Positions 21,188-34,540 of a DNA stretch of 64,000 nt are shown here, in pieces. The DNA is from Amaurobius ferox (lineage: Eukaryota; Arthropoda; Arachnida; Araneae; Amaurobiidae), in NCBI GenBank assembly GCA_951213105.1, contig OX578142.1:2248649-2312648 (forward strand), given 5' to 3'. Each line of letters opens with the position of its first letter. Position 1 is the stretch's first letter. Below the pieces are notes generated by a model. That model saw only the letters and a program-made list of their open reading frames with translations, searched no databases and was not told the DNA's origin. Position numbers and translations under genes: made by a program.

Positions 21188-23317
21188 GGGGGGGTAGCAT
21201 GAAAAAGTATAGATTTTTCGAAATTTTGAAACCTCGTTTTTTGGACATCAAACAGAAGGTATCGGCCAGAAAGCCAGGAAATCGGTCTTCTCCATCGAAA
21301 TTAGATTAAAAAATTGTATTTGAACGAAAATTATCATGGTCGGATTTTTCACAAAATCGGTAAGGGGGGGGGTAGCATGAAAAAGTATAGATTTTTGGAA
21401 ATTTTGAAACCTCGTTTTTTGGACATCAAACAGAAGGTATCGGCCAGAAAACCAGGAAATCGGTCTTCTCCATCGAAATGAGGTATAAAAAATTGTATTT
21501 GAACGAAAATTATCATGGTCGGATTTTTCACAAAATCGGTAAGGGGGGGTAGCATGAAAAAGTATAGATTTTTGAAACCTCGTTTTTTGGACATCAAACA
21601 GAAGGTATCGGCCAGAAAGCCAGGAAATCGGTCTTCTCCATCGAAATTAGATATAAAAAATTGTATTTGAACGAAAATTATCATGGTCGGATTTTTCACA
21701 AAATCGGTAAGGGGGGGTAGCATGAAAAAGTATAAATTTTTCGAAATTTTGAAACCTCGTTTTCGGACATCAAACAGAAGGTATCGGCCAGAAAGCCAGG
21801 AAATCGGTTTTCTCCATCGAAATTAGATATAAAAAATTGTATTTGAACGAAAATTATCATGGTCGGATTTTTCACAAAATCGGTAAGGGGGGGTAGCATG
21901 AAAAAGTATAGATTTTTCGAAATTTTGAAACCTCGTTTTTTGGACATCAAACAGAAGGTATCGGCCAGAAAGCCAGGAAATCGGTCTTCTCCATCGAAAT
22001 TAGATATAAAAAATTGTATTTGAACGAAAATTATCATGGTCGGATTTTTCACAAAATCGGTAAGGGGGGGTAGCATGAAAAAGTATAGATTTTTCGAAAT
22101 TTTGAAACCTCGTTTTTTGGACATCAAACAGAAGGTATCGGCCAGAAAGCCAGGAAATCGGACTTCTCCATCGAAATTAGATATAAAAAATAGTATTTGA
22201 ACGAAAATTATCATGGTCGGATTTTTCACAACATCGGTAAGGGGGGTAGCATGAAAAAGTATAGATTTTTCGAAATTTTGAAACCTCGTTTTTTGGACAT
22301 CAAACAGAAGGTATCGGCCAGAAAGCCAGGAAATCGGTCTTCTCCATCGAAATTAGATATAAAAAATTGTATTTGAACGAAAATTATCATGGTCGGATTT
22401 TTCACAAAATCGGTAAGGGGGGGTAGCATGAAAAAGTATAGATTTTTCGAAATTTTGAAACCTCGTTTTTTGGACATCAAACAGAAGGTATCGGCCAGAA
22501 AGCCAGGAAATCGGTCTTCTCCATCGAAATTAGATATAAAAAATTGTATTTGAACGAAAATTATCATGGTCGGATTTTTCACAAAATCGGTAAGGGGGGG
22601 TAGCATGAAAAAGTATAGATTTTTCGAAATTTTGAAACCTCGTTTTTTGGACATCAAACAGAAGGTATCGGCCAGAAAGCCAGAAAATCGGTCTTCTCCA
22701 TCGAAATTAGATATAAAAAATTGTATTTGAACGAAAATTATCATGGTCGGATTTTTCACAAAATCTGTAAGGGGGGTAGCATGAAAAAGTATAGATTTTT
22801 CGAAATTTTGAAACCTCGTATTTTGGACATCAAACAGAAGGTATCGGCCAGAAAGCCAGGAAATCGGACTTCTCCATCGAAATTAGATATAAAAAATTGT
22901 ATTTGAACGAAAATTATCATGGTCGGATTTTTCACAAAATCGGTAAGGGGGGGTAGCATGAAAAAGTATAGATTTTTCGAAATTTTGAAACCTCGTTTTT
23001 TGGACATCAAACAGAAGGTATCGGCCAGAAAACCAGGAAATCGGTCTTCTCCATCGAAATGAGATATAAAAAATTGTATTTGAACGAAAATTATCATGGT
23101 CGGATTTTTCACAAAATCGGTAAGGGGGGGGAGCATGAAAAAGTATAGATTTTTCGAAATTTTGAAACCACGTTTTTTGGACATCAAACAGAAGGTATTG
23201 GCCAGAAAGCTAGGAAATCGGACTTCTCCATCGAAATTAGATATAAAAAATTGTATTTGAACGAAAATTATCATGGTCGGATTTTTCACAAAATCGGTAA
23301 GGGGGGGTAGCATGAAA
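21188..23317. repeat. 177-bp satellite array S5 (about 12 units)
   Basis: An R unit, then a unit with 'tttttggaaattttg' and 'gaaatgaggtata', the 9-bp-deleted unit, a K unit, and the marker at 22191. It resembles S2 but lacks the second unit of S2. Near 22770 it has a unit with 'aatctgtaag' and 'cctcgtattttgg' where S2 has a K unit. Near 23130 the end of a G run reads 'gggagcatg' instead of 'gtagcatg'. Confidence 0.97.
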
Positions 23318-25412
23318 GGCCCAGACCATACAGCCAACCCAGGGGTTTATGGCAGTTTAATGTATGGCCGGGAGAAAATTTAGAACAGGAAATTTAGAAC
23401 AGGAGAATTTAGAAATTTAGAAAATTTAGAACAGAAGACCGACTTCCACAGACCGACACCCACGAGCAGCCCAGAGTAAACCAGTAGTTTATTAAATAAT
23501 CAATCAAAGGTTACAGTTACAAAATATTAGGTGTCACGTAGGACACAGGCAGCAGAACAGACAGGCAAACAAACAAACAACAAACCATAAAGATACAGCA
23601 AACAACATAAAGAACACAGCAAACAACATAAAATCACTGCAAACAACATGAAGAAGGGAGTCAGACAATTAAAAGAAATTAAACTTTCTATTAGTGTTTA
23701 AATTCAAAGGTCTTAAGTTAACGGTTTAAAACTTAATCGATCCCAAATTTTGAAATTTATAATGATACTAAATTCTCAATAAAAGAAGTGATTCCATTAA
23801 AAGTTCTATCAGATTTATATAGTTTTTAATATTTTTTTTTATTAAGAGTAAAGATATAATTTTAGTTTATATTTACAAGCCTGGTTTCCATAAAGGATCA
23901 AACCCAAGGGTTAAATCCAGGAAAATTAAAATATTCATCACTAAAACCAGATAAAAACGTTAATTAATTAAAGAAAATATGCCAGTAAACAGTTAAAAAG
24001 TTTTAAGTTAAAGGAAGATAATTAAAAGTTTATTATTATTATTATTATTTTTTTTTTAAAAACATAACATTTACACTAAGGGTTATAAAGTGTTTTTTCA
24101 CTCTCTTTTCTATTTTTTTCTTCTCTAAAACTTATCAATTATTCTAAGAATGAAACAACGGAGGTCAATTATAAGTGTAGAATTACTATTTCCGAGCAGT
24201 AAAAATATATTAATATACAGCAAAAATCATATAAATATACAGCAAAAGTCATTAAATGGCAAAGCATTATTAAAAAGTAACACAGGACAGGTGAGAAATC
24301 TCAGAAAAGTCTAAAGAGTTTTTTGAAGATTCTTAATACGTAAGAGTTCCCTGTGGAGGGCATGACAGTTGGCCCTGTCCCTAGCATTATGTTTTGTACA
24401 CCATTGAAGAGAGGAATCTTGCAAGTTGGCTGATATACAGTTAGGACAAGACGGGGTTTTAGCATTACAGGTCTTGAAAGAGTGTTTATCAGAGGAGCAC
24501 TGGCTACACTTACTGGATGGTTGACGGCAGGTGGCAGCAGAGTGACCGAATCCTTGGCAATGGTAACATATTTGCAAGGAAACATATTTCTTTATATTGA
24601 AGTATTGGAAGTGATAGTACAGTTTTTTGATGTCTATAAGTGATTTTCCGGCGGCAACATCAGTCAAGATCACCCAATTATTGGATCCCAATTTGTTCTT
24701 AAAGGTTTTGATTATCTTAAACTCCTGTATTTCAGTATTGGAAAGGTTTTTTAAGAGCAGAGGCTTGATGTCTGCCTCAGAGATATTCACAGGAACGTTA
24801 AAAATAATAAGTGGCATTTTCCGGACAGGTGGCCTGTGTATGACAAAATTATCCGAGAGATCAGAGTTTATAAATTTAGGCAGTATGGATTCGTCATCTT
24901 CGTCACGACAAGTGATTTTAAGGGTATCTCTGCTGATGGTGGAAACATTTTGAATTTTTACGTTAAGTGGGCAGTCAGACAAATGAAGATCATTCTTGAG
25001 TTGATCAAGAGATTTAGTTTGATCCTTTCCACGAAGCAACACACTGGCATAGGATGGTTTGTTGTGATGAGAACCAGGACGAAGTTCATTATGAAGATCC
25101 AAGTTTGTAAGGTTCTTACGGACAACGTCATCAACAAAAGCAGGAATTTCTTGGAGGTCCTGAGCAAGGCAGTTCGTAAAATTAGCGAGGTCTAATGATA
25201 TGGAGTTTTTCAGCTGGTAGAGATCCTCGTGGAAAGTAGTTTTAATTTCCTGCAAAGCGTTTAAAGAATCTTGATCCGGAGGGGTGACTGTTGAAGACTG
25301 TGATTCAAAGAGATAGCAGGTTGTTTTAATCTTGTCGATTTTGCAATTCAAAAATTCTTGTTGGGTTTCAGAGGGTTTAACATGTCGAACTAGAAAACTA
25401 CATGTCGAACTA
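23318..25412 (-). mobile_element. Type A retrotransposon, 5'-truncated copy A4
   Basis: Counterpart of A2 in the second 16-kb block, with 3' UTR 23318-24310. It shares the 'cacgacaagtg' variant and the same right-flank satellite unit with 'gtaaatcgg'. The duplicated 14-mer at the 5' edge is present. Confidence 0.93.
24311..25399 (-). pseudogene. ORF1 (Gag) C-terminal part, 5'-truncated, copy A4
   Basis: 346 residues identical to A1 and A2, with three intact zinc knuckles. It is truncated at the same base as the other five copies and has no usable upstream ATG. Confidence 0.88.
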
Positions 25413-25782
25413 GGGGGGGTAGCATGAAAAAGTATAGATTTTTCGAAATTTTGAAACCTCGTTTTTTGGACATCAAACAGAAGGTATCGGCCAGAAAGCC
25501 AGTAAATCGGTCTTCTCCATCGAAATTAGATTAAAAAATTGTATTTGAACGAAAATTATCATGGTCGGATTTTTCACAAAATCGGTAAGGGGGGGTAGCA
25601 TGAAAAAGTATAAATTTTTCGATATTTTGAAACCTCGTTTTCGGACATCAAACAGAAGGTATCGGCCAGAAAGCCAGGAAATCGGTTTTCTCCATCGAAA
25701 TTAGATATAAAAAATTGTATTTGAACGAAAATTATCATGGTCGGATTTTTCACAAAATCGGTAAGGGGGGGGTAGCATGAAA
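25413..25782. repeat. Short satellite array S6 (about 2 units)
   Basis: Copy of S3: an R unit with 'gtaaatcgg' and a K-like unit with 'tttttcgatattttg', then the interrupted third unit ending at B2. One base differs ('aattgtatttg' here, 'aattctatttg' in S3). Confidence 0.95.
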
Positions 25783-26005
25783 GGCCCAGACCATACAGCC
25801 AACCCAGGGGTTTATGGCAGTTTAATGTATGGCCGGGAGAAAATTTAGAACAGGAGAATTTAGAAATTTAGAAAATTTAGAACAGGAGAATTTAGAAAAT
25901 TTAGAACAGGAGACCGACTTCCACAGACCGACACCCTCGAGCAGCCCAGAGTAAACCAGTAGTTTATTAAATAATCAATCAAAGGTTACAGTTACAAAGT
26001 GTTAG

Positions 26006-26207
26006 GTGTCACGTAGGACACAGGCAGCAGAACAGACAGGCAAGCAAACAGACAACAAACCACAAAGATAAAAGTACAAAACGTGTCACATAAGACACAA
26101 ACAGCAAAACGTTTCACGTAGGACACAGACAGCAAGAAAAACAGCAAGCAAACGGCACAAAACGTGTCACATAAGACACAAACAGCAAAACGTGTCACGT
26201 AGGACAC
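26006..26207 (-). repeat. Five-copy hairpin array in the B2 3' UTR
   Basis: Counterpart of 10014-10215, with the same five GTGTC/GACAC-type inverted repeats and the same GTTTC variant in the third. The 20-bp triplicate follows at 26340-26399. Confidence 0.72.
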
Positions 26208-26498
26208 AGACACAGGAATAACAGCAGCAAACGACAAAAACAAATATAACATAAAACAAGTCATCTTCAAATTTCAAAAATTTAAAAACTATTCAAATAT
26301 TTAATTTCAATAAGTATTTGAAATCAAAATAATTCAGATGGCCGGAAGTCAGCCGGACCGGCTAAGAGTCAACCAGAACGGTCGGAAGTCAGCCAAACCC
26401 CAGGAGCAAGGACAATACGACATCAAAGCACAACATCAAAACACAAGAATAACACAATAACACAATAGTAGATCTTAAACTGTAAATGTGAAAGATGG

Positions 26499-28445
26499 CT
26501 AAGACTGTAAGTTTTGAAGGTTTTTAGTTCGTAAAAGTTCCCCTTGGAAACAGACACACTTAGACAGGTCCCTAGAATTGTGATCAGTAGGTAAGTTCAG
26601 AGTTTTGTCTTTATCATTAGCCAAGGAACAATTGATGCACTTGAGCATAACACTTTTACAGTTTTTAAAGGAGTGATCGTGAGCGGAGCACTGACTGCAA
26701 TTGCTGTGGGCCCGTCTGCACGTAGTAGAAGAGTGCCCAAACCCCTGGCACCGGAAACAGATTTGAACAGAAATGTACTTTTTGATAGCAAAGTAGATGA
26801 AGTGGTGAAAAACCCTCTTGAGTTCGATCAATGTATCGCCTGAAGATGCATCAACCAAAATGATCCAGTTCAGGTTACCGTACTTATTCTTAAAAGTTCT
26901 GACAGTTTTAAACTCTTGTAGATTGTTAGAAGGTAAGTTATTCTCGAGAAGATTCCGAATGTGATCCTCCTTGTAGGAAGCAGGCACATTGAAGAGAATA
27001 AGAGCAAGTTTTTTGGTTGGAGTTTTGTGAACTGAAAAGTTCTTGGTGATCTCAGGGTTTTGAAATTTAGGAATAAGAGTGTCCACGCTCTCCTCACGAC
27101 AGGTAACCTTAAGGGAACCCTTCCCAAAGGAAGAGACACTGTGAACACGGACAGACGGCGGGCAGGTAGACGACAGCAGGTCACTCTTGAGCTGTATGTT
27201 GCTTTTTTGACGATCATTTCCATGCAGCAAAATACTGGCGTAAGATGGAACAGGAGTGAGAGGAGAGTTCACAGCAGGAGTCTGCTGCAGAGAAGAGATA
27301 TTTCTCTGAACAGCATCGTCAATCGCAACAGAGAGATCTTGAGAAAGATTTTTTGTAAATTTGTTTAAGTCTTGAATGATAGATGTTTTGAGTAAAGAAA
27401 TTTCCTCCCCGAAAGCTGTTTTAATTTCTTGGGTGGAAGCATCAATGTCTGCCCGTTGATCGGAGAGCTGGGTTTCAAAGGAGGTACATGCCAAGTGGAT
27501 GGATTCAAATTTTGTGTCCAGGTATTTTTTCTGAGTAGAATTAGTTTTGATATGTCGAGAAATATAACCTTTGATCGAATTGGTGAAGTGACGGATTTTT
27601 AGAAGAAAAATGTTACGATAATCACTACCCTCCTCTGGAAGAGTAGACATAGACACTGAGTCAGTATCTCTCAGATCTTCGATAGAACCAGTAAAGTCAG
27701 AAGTAGCTGGAGTAACTGGCAGAAGGTCAGGAGGCTCCATGGGGACGGCAGCCTGAGCGGAAGAGTGAGAGGCACAAGTCACCACCGGAGTCGCAGAAGG
27801 CACCACAGGGAGAGCTGCAGAAGTGTCCAGTGGAACAGTAGTATCCAAGGGAGCAGTATCCACAGGAGTAACAGGAGAATCAGTCAGAGGCAGAGCAGGA
27901 GGAGGAGAAGGTCGGAACAAGGCAGCAGGGACAGGAATAACGATGGGAACTGGGTTACAAGGAGAAGACAGAGGTCCAGCAGGAACCGGTGAAGATGACG
28001 GAGCCGGACGGGAAGAAGCAGCAGGAGGCTTTGAAAAAACCGTGAAGCGAGGCGACGACCCGTGAAGCAGGACATCAAGAGCAGCTCGCCGAGCCTGACT
28101 GGACAGCACAGGCGACGACGACGGAGGCGAAGAGCGAGCAGCAACACTGGAGTAGGATGGAGAAGATGAATAGGTGATATCAGTTCTTTTCAGTCGGACT
28201 GATGGTTGAAGTTGAGCAGATAAGAAGGGGTTAAATGTTTGTGGAGACGAGCCACAGGGCAATGCAGTGAAAGAAGTAACTGAAGATAATGGAGGATAGT
28301 CAGTATCCAACGATCTAAAGTTAGGTGAAGGAAAGCCATCATCACTAGCAGAGTGACCGGAAGTGTGATTCCTCGGCGCAGAGGGAGAAGATTCCCCGTC
28401 ATAAACACCACGTGATCGGGGGGGAAAGTTCGTATCAGAGTTCAT
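26499..28445 (-). CDS. Type B ORF1 / Gag-like nucleic-acid-binding protein, 648 aa (B2)
   Basis: Second intact copy of the type B Gag, with the same Ser/Pro-rich N-terminal third, pre-knuckle region and three zinc knuckles (C563-C576, C583-C596, C603-C630). The one residue difference from B1 is Ile for Asn in the central region, from T-to-A at 27499. The frame is open from the ATG at 28445 to the stop at 26499. As in B1, no RT ORF follows before the 3' UTR. Either copy could be expressed if transcribed. The sequence does not say which, if either, is active. Confidence 0.9.
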   Translation of the reverse strand: MNSDTNFPPRSRGVYDGESSPSAPRNHTSGHSASDDGFPSPNFRSLDTDYPPLSSVTSFTALPCGSSPQTFNPFLSAQLQPSVRLKRTDITYSSSPSYSSVAARSSPPSSSPVLSSQARRAALDVLLHGSSPRFTVFSKPPAASSRPAPSSSPVPAGPLSSPCNPVPIVIPVPAALFRPSPPPALPLTDSPVTPVDTAPLDTTVPLDTSAALPVVPSATPVVTCASHSSAQAAVPMEPPDLLPVTPATSDFTGSIEDLRDTDSVSMSTLPEEGSDYRNIFLLKIRHFTNSIKGYISRHIKTNSTQKKYLDTKFESIHLACTSFETQLSDQRADIDASTQEIKTAFGEEISLLKTSIIQDLNKFTKNLSQDLSVAIDDAVQRNISSLQQTPAVNSPLTPVPSYASILLHGNDRQKSNIQLKSDLLSSTCPPSVRVHSVSSFGKGSLKVTCREESVDTLIPKFQNPEITKNFSVHKTPTKKLALILFNVPASYKEDHIRNLLENNLPSNNLQEFKTVRTFKNKYGNLNWIILVDASSGDTLIELKRVFHHFIYFAIKKYISVQICFRCQGFGHSSTTCRRAHSNCSQCSAHDHSFKNCKSVMLKCINCSLANDKDKTLNLPTDHNSRDLSKCVCFQGELLRTKNLQNLQS

Positions 28446-29764
28446 TTTATAAATTCAAGAGTTCAGAAGTACATGAAGTGTAAATGGTAAAGAAAGGCAA
28501 ATCAATATTTTCCTAAAATATGCGATATTTTATACAATTAAATACATAATTATACACAAGAAAACAGTAGAACCCGAAAAAAGCCGAACCAGAGGAAGAA
28601 ACAAGGAGGAAAAAGGAGAGGAAGGTGAGCGAGAGCGAGCAGAGGCAAGCAAAGGGGACGAAAAGTAAAAACAAAGAACCAGGGAAAAAAAACCGGAGCG
28701 AAAGCGCAAGAGGGAGAGGAAGGAGAGCAGAAAAGGAAAAGTTAAGAAGAGAACAGGAAGAGTAAAGAAGAACAACCTTCAGAAAAATAAAAAAAGGAGC
28801 TAGAGCTTAGAAAAAAATATTACAGTATGAAGAAGGCAAACCAAGAGGATACACCGAAGGGAAAGTCTCTGAATCAATTAGAAAAAACTTTGGTGTTGCC
28901 ACCAACCAAAACCTGAACCAGCAAGGCGAGGCACAGCAGAAGGAAAACAGGAGGAGAGGAAGGTAAACCATCTCTAAATGTCGAAGGAAAATGATATCTG
29001 GCAAAATTAAAAAAATAATAAGAAACAAGGATCCACTAAGGAAAGAAGTAAAAGTATGACATGGAACCAGGCCGGAAATGAAAATATCTAAATTCAAAAG
29101 AGAAGATAAACTGAAGAAGAGGATATTACGTGCAAAGCAAGGGAAGGAAGTCACGATATAAAGCAATGGATACGAAACCCGAAAGGAAACGAAAAAGTGC
29201 AAGAACCGGAAAGAGTTCAAAAGGAAGAAGAAGAAGAAGAAGCCAGAGGGAAGAAGAGGAGAAGTCAGAAAAACAGAGCGGGAAAGGGAAAGACCATTCA
29301 ACAGAGGGGGGAACCGTAGAATACCATTACACAATGAAAATGCTCAAAACAGAAGTAAAAGTGACATTTCAAAAATGCAATTTACACTAATATATAATGC
29401 TCCTGGGGGGAAGGCAGTTTAAAATTAACATAGTAAACATGTTGATTAAACTTAATATATACTTTAAAAAATGAAAAGATAATGATAATATAAAGTTTTA
29501 CAGATGTATAAAAGGCACTATTTGGGCCTTTCACTATATTTCCGCCATTACAATTGATATCCAATACTGTAGAATATTTACAAAATCAAAGTTAATTTAT
29601 CTCACCAAATAGAAGACGTAGCGAAAACGCAATGGCATATAAAAGAAGCTGAGGCGAAGGGCTTTAAAAAGATACAACACTCGAGGCAAAACTCAAAGAT
29701 TTACACAGGTTTAAGAAGCAAAAACTGGAGTGTTTTAAAACAGCGTGCTACCAATGTCAAAACG
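28446..29764 (-). promoter_or_regulatory. 5' UTR and presumed internal promoter of element B2
   Basis: Near-identical to the B1 5' UTR (three substitutions noted). The purine-rich proximal part, the AT-rich distal part and the AAAGGC/GCCTTT inverted repeat (29511-29531) are all kept. No credible ORF lies here. Confidence 0.5.
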
Positions 29765-32700
29765 AGCATGAAAAAGTATAGATTTTTTGAAATTTTGAAA
29801 CCTCGTTTTTTGGACATCAAACAGAAGGTATCGGCCAGAAAACCAGGAAATCGGACTTCTCCATCGAAATTAGATATAAAAAATTGTATTTGAACGAAAA
29901 TTATCATGGTCGGATTTTTCACAAAATCGGTAAGGGGGGGTAGCATGAAAAAGTATAGATTTTTGAAACCTCGTTTTTTGGACATCAAACAGAAGGTATC
30001 GGCCAGAAAGCCAGGAAATCGGTCTTCTCCATCGAAATTAGATATAAAAAATTGTATTTGAACGAAAATTATCATGGTTGGATTTTTCACAAAATCGGTA
30101 AGGGGGGGTAGCATGAAAAAGTATAAATTTTTCGAAATTTTGAAACCTCGTTTTCGGACATCAAACAGAAGGTATCGGCCAGAAAGCCAGGAAATCGGTT
30201 TTCTCCATCGAAATTAGATATAAAAAATTGTATTTGAACGAAAATTATCATGGTCGGATTTTTCACAAAATCGGTAAGGGGGGGTAGCATGAAAAAGTAT
30301 AGATTTTTCGAAATTTTGAAACCTCGTTTTTTGGACATCAAACAGAAGGTATCGGCCAGAAAGCCAGGAAATCGGTCTTCTCCATCGAAATTAGATATAA
30401 AAAATTGTATTTGAACGAAAATTATCATGGTCGGATTTTTCACAAAATCGGTAAGGGGGGGTAGCATGAAAAAGTATAGATTTTTCGAAATTTTGAAACC
30501 TCGTTTTTTGGACATCAAACAGAAGGTATCGGCCAGAAAGCCAGGAAATCGGACTTCTCCATCGAAATTAGATATAAAAAATAGTATTTGAACGAAAATT
30601 ATCATGGTCGGATTTTTCACAACATCGGTAAGGGGGGTAGCATGAAAAAGTATAGATTTTTCGAAATTTTGAAACCTCGTTTTTTGGACATCAAACAGAA
30701 GGTATCGGCCAGAAAGCCAGGAAATCGGTCTTCTCCATCGAAATTAGATATAAAAAATTGTATTTGAACGAAAATTATCATGGTCGGATTTTTCACAAAA
30801 TCGGTAAGGGGGGGTAGCATGAAAAAGTATAGATTTTTCGAAATTTTGAAACCTCGTTTTTTGGACATCAAACAGAAGGTATCGGCCAGAAAGCCAGGAA
30901 ATCGGTCTTCTCCATCGAAATTAGATATAAAAAATTGTATTTGAACGAAAATTATCATGGTCGGATTTTTCACAAAATCGGTAAGGGGGGGTAGCATGAA
31001 AAAGTATAGATTTTTCGAAATTTTGAAACCTCGTTTTTTGGACATCAAACAGAAGGTATCGGCCAGAAAGCCAGAAAATCGGTCTTCTCCATCGAAATTA
31101 GATATAAAAAATTGTATTTGAACGAAAATTATCATGGTCGGATTTTTCACAAAATCGGTAAGGGGGGGTAGCATGAAAAAGTATAAATTTTTCGAAATTT
31201 TGAAACCTCGTTTTCGGACATCAAACAGAAGGTATCGGCCAGAAAGCCAGGAAATCGGTTTTCTCCATCGAAATTAGATATAAAAAATTGTATTTGAACG
31301 AAAATTATCATGGTCGGATTTTTCACAAAATCGGTAAGGGGGGGTAGCATGAAAAAGTATAGATTTTTCGAAATTTTGAAACCTCGTTTTTTGGACATCA
31401 AACAGAAGGTATCGGCCAGAAAACCAGGAAATCGGTCTTCTCCATCGAAATGAGATATAAAAAATTGTATTTGAACGAAAATTATCATGGTCGGATTTTT
31501 CACAATATCGGTAAGGGGGGGTAGCATGAAAAAGTATAGATTTTTCGAAATTTTGAAACCTCGTTTTTTGGACATCAAACAGAAGGTATCGGCCAGAAAG
31601 CCAGGACATCGGTCTTCTCCATCGAAATTAGATTAAAAAATTGTATTTGAACGAAAATTATCATGGTCGGATTTTTCACAAAATCGGTAAGGGGGGGGTA
31701 GCATGAAAAAGTATAGATTTTTCGAAATTTTGAAACCTCGTTTTTTGGACTTCAAACAGAAGGTATCGGCCAGAAAACCAGGAAATCGGTCTTCTCCATC
31801 GAAATTAGATATAAAAAATTGTATTTGAACGAAAATTATCATGGTCGGATTTTTCACAAAATCGGTAAGGGGGGTAGCATGAAAAAGTATAGATTTTTCG
31901 AAATTTTGAAGCCACGTTTTTTGGACATCAAACAGAAGGTATCGGCCAGAAAGCTAGGAAATCGGACTTCTCCATCGAAATTAGATATAAAAAATTGTAT
32001 TTGAACGAAAATTATCATGGTCGGATTTTTCACAAAATCGGTAAGGGGGGGTAGCATGAAAAAGTATAGATTTTTCGAAATTTTGAAACCTCGTTTTTTG
32101 GACATCAAACAGAAGGTATCGGCCAGAAAGCCAGGAAATCGGTCTTCTCCATCGAAATTAGATATAAAAAATTGTATTTGAACGAAAATTATCATGGTCG
32201 GATTTTTCACAAAATCGGTAAGGGGGGGTAGCATGAAAAAGTATAGATTTTTCGAAATTTTGAAACCTCGTTTTTTGGACATCAAACAGAAGGTATCGGC
32301 CAGAAAGCCAGGAAATCGGTCTTCTCCATCGAAATTAGATATAAAAAATTGTATTTGAACGAAAATTATCATGGTCGGATTTTTCACAAAATCGGTAAGG
32401 GGGGGTAGCATGAAAAAGTATAGATTTTTCGAAATTTTGAAACCTCGTTTTTTGGACATCAAACAGAAGGTATCGGCCAGAAAGCCAGAAAATCGGTCTT
32501 CTCCATCGAAATTAGATATAAAAAATTGTATTTGAACGAAAATTATCATGGTCGGATTTTTCACAAAATCGGTAAGGGGGGGTAGCATGGAAAAGTATAA
32601 ATTTTTCGAAATTTTGAAACCTCGTTTTCGGACATCAAACAGAAGGTATCGGCCAGAAAGCCAGGAAATCGGTTTTCTCCATCGAAATTAGATATAAAAA

Positions 32701-34540
32701 ATTGTATTTGAACGAAAATTATCATGGTCGGATTTTTCACAAAATCGGTAAGGGGGGGTAGCATGAAAAAGTATGGATTTTTCGAAATTTTGAAACCTCG
32801 TTTTTTGGACATCAAACAGAAGGTATCGGCCAGAAAACCAGGAAATCGGTCTTCTCCATCGAAATGAGATATAAAAAATTGTATTTGAACGAAAATTATC
32901 ATGGTCGGATTTTTCACAATATCGGTAAGGGGGGGGTAGCATGAAAAAGTATAGATTTTTCGAAATTTTGAAACCTCGTTTTTTGGACATCAAACAGAAG
33001 GTATCGGCCAGAAAGCCAGGAAATCGGTCTTCTCCATCGAAATTAGATATAAAAAATTGTATTTGAACGAAAATTATCATGGTCGGATTTTTCACAAAAT
33101 CGGTAAGGGGGGGTAGCACGAAAAAGTATAGATTTTTCGAAATTTTGAAACCTCGTTTTTTGGACATCAAACAGAAGGTATCGGCCAGAAAGCCAGGAAA
33201 TCGGTCTTCTCCATCGAAATTAGATATAAAAAATTGTATTTGAACGAAAATTATCATGGTCGGATTTTTCACAAAATCGGTAAGGGGGGGTAGCATGAAA
33301 AAGTATACATTTTTCGAAATTTTGAAACCTCGTTTTTTGGACATCAAACAGAAGGTATCGGCCAGAAAACCAGGAAATCGGTCTTCTCCATCGAAATGAG
33401 ATATAAAAAATTGTATTTGAACGAAAATTATCATGGTCGGATTTTTCACAATATCGGTAAGGGGGGGTAGCATGAAAAAGTATAGATTTTTCGAAATTTT
33501 GAAACCTCGTTTTTTGGACATCAAACAGAAGGTATCGGCCAGAAAGCCAGGAAATCGGTCTTCTCCATCGAAATTAGATTAAAAAATTGTATTTGAACGA
33601 AAATTATCATGGTCGGATTTTTCACAAAATCGGTAAGGGGGGGGGGTAGCATGAAAAGTATAGATTTTTCGAAATTTTGAAACCTCGTTTTTTGGACATC
33701 AAACAGAAGGTATCGGCCAGAAAACCAGGAAATCGGTCTTCTCCATCGAAATTAGATATAAAAAATTGTATTTGAACGAAAATTATCATGGTCGGATTTT
33801 TCACAAAATCGGTAAGGGGGGGTAGCATGAAAAAGTATAGATTTTTCGAAATTTTGAAACCTCGTTTTTTGGACATCAAACAGAAGGTATCGGCCAGAAA
33901 GCCAGGAAATCGGTCTTCTCCATCGAAATTAGATATAAAAAATTGTATTTGAACGAAAATTATCATGGTCGGATTTTTCACAAAATCGGTAAGGGGGGGT
34001 AGCATGAAAAAGTATAGATTTTTCGAAATTTTGAAACCTCGTTTTTTGGACATCAAACAGAAGGTATCGGCCAGAAAGCCAGGAAATCGGTCTTCTCCAT
34101 CGAAATGAGATATAAAAAATTGTATTTGAACGAAAATTATCATGGTCGGATTTTTCACAAAATCGGTAAGGGGGGGTAGCATGAAAAAGTATAGATTTTT
34201 CGAAATTTTGAAACCTCGTTTTTTGGACATCAAACAGAAGGTATCGGCCAGAAAGCCAGGAAATCGGTCTTCTCCATCGAAATTAGATATAAAAAATTGT
34301 ATTTGAACGAAAATTATCATGGTCGGATTTTTCACAAAATCGGTAAGGGGGGGTAGCATGAAAAAGTATAGATTTTTCGAAATTTTGAAACCTCGTTTTT
34401 TGGACATCAAACAGAAGGTATCGGCCAGAAAACCAGGAAATCGGTCTTCTCCATCGAAATGAGATATAAAAAATTGTATTTGAACGAAAATTATCATGGT
34501 CGGATTTTTCACAAAATCGGTAAGGGGGGGTAGCATGAAA
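29765..34540. repeat. 177-bp satellite array S7 (about 27 units)
   Basis: Duplicate of S4. It has one extra K unit near 31190, which shifts the offset from 15,992 to 16,168. It lacks about two units near 33650-34000. The G run that is 14 long in S4 is 10 long here (33637-33646). The 'ccaggacatcgg' unit is at about 31601 and the 'gacttcaaacag' unit near 31750. The unoccupied C-type site is at 31515-31531. Confidence 0.97.

Larger units (their letters stand above)
7326..23317. repeat. 16-kb tandem block, copy 1
   Basis: The order A2, S3, B1, S4, 166-bp tail, A3, S5 recurs from 23318 with an offset of 15,992 bp. The offset holds exactly over A2/A4, S3/S6, B1/B2 and the first part of S4/S7. It then shifts to 16,168 and to about 15,809 because satellite units were gained or lost. 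Breakpoints fall inside satellite, so they cannot be fixed to a base. Confidence 0.88.
25783..29764 (-). mobile_element. Type B retrotransposon, copy B2
   Basis: Duplicate of B1, 15,992 bp downstream, with the same 9-bp 'agcatgaaa' on both sides (25774-25782 and 29765-29773). Its 3' UTR is 25783-26498 and its 5' UTR 28446-29764. The differences noted from B1 are A27499, G28645, C28773 and C29587. Because the flanking satellite variants match as well, B2 arose by block duplication and not by a second insertion. Confidence 0.92.
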
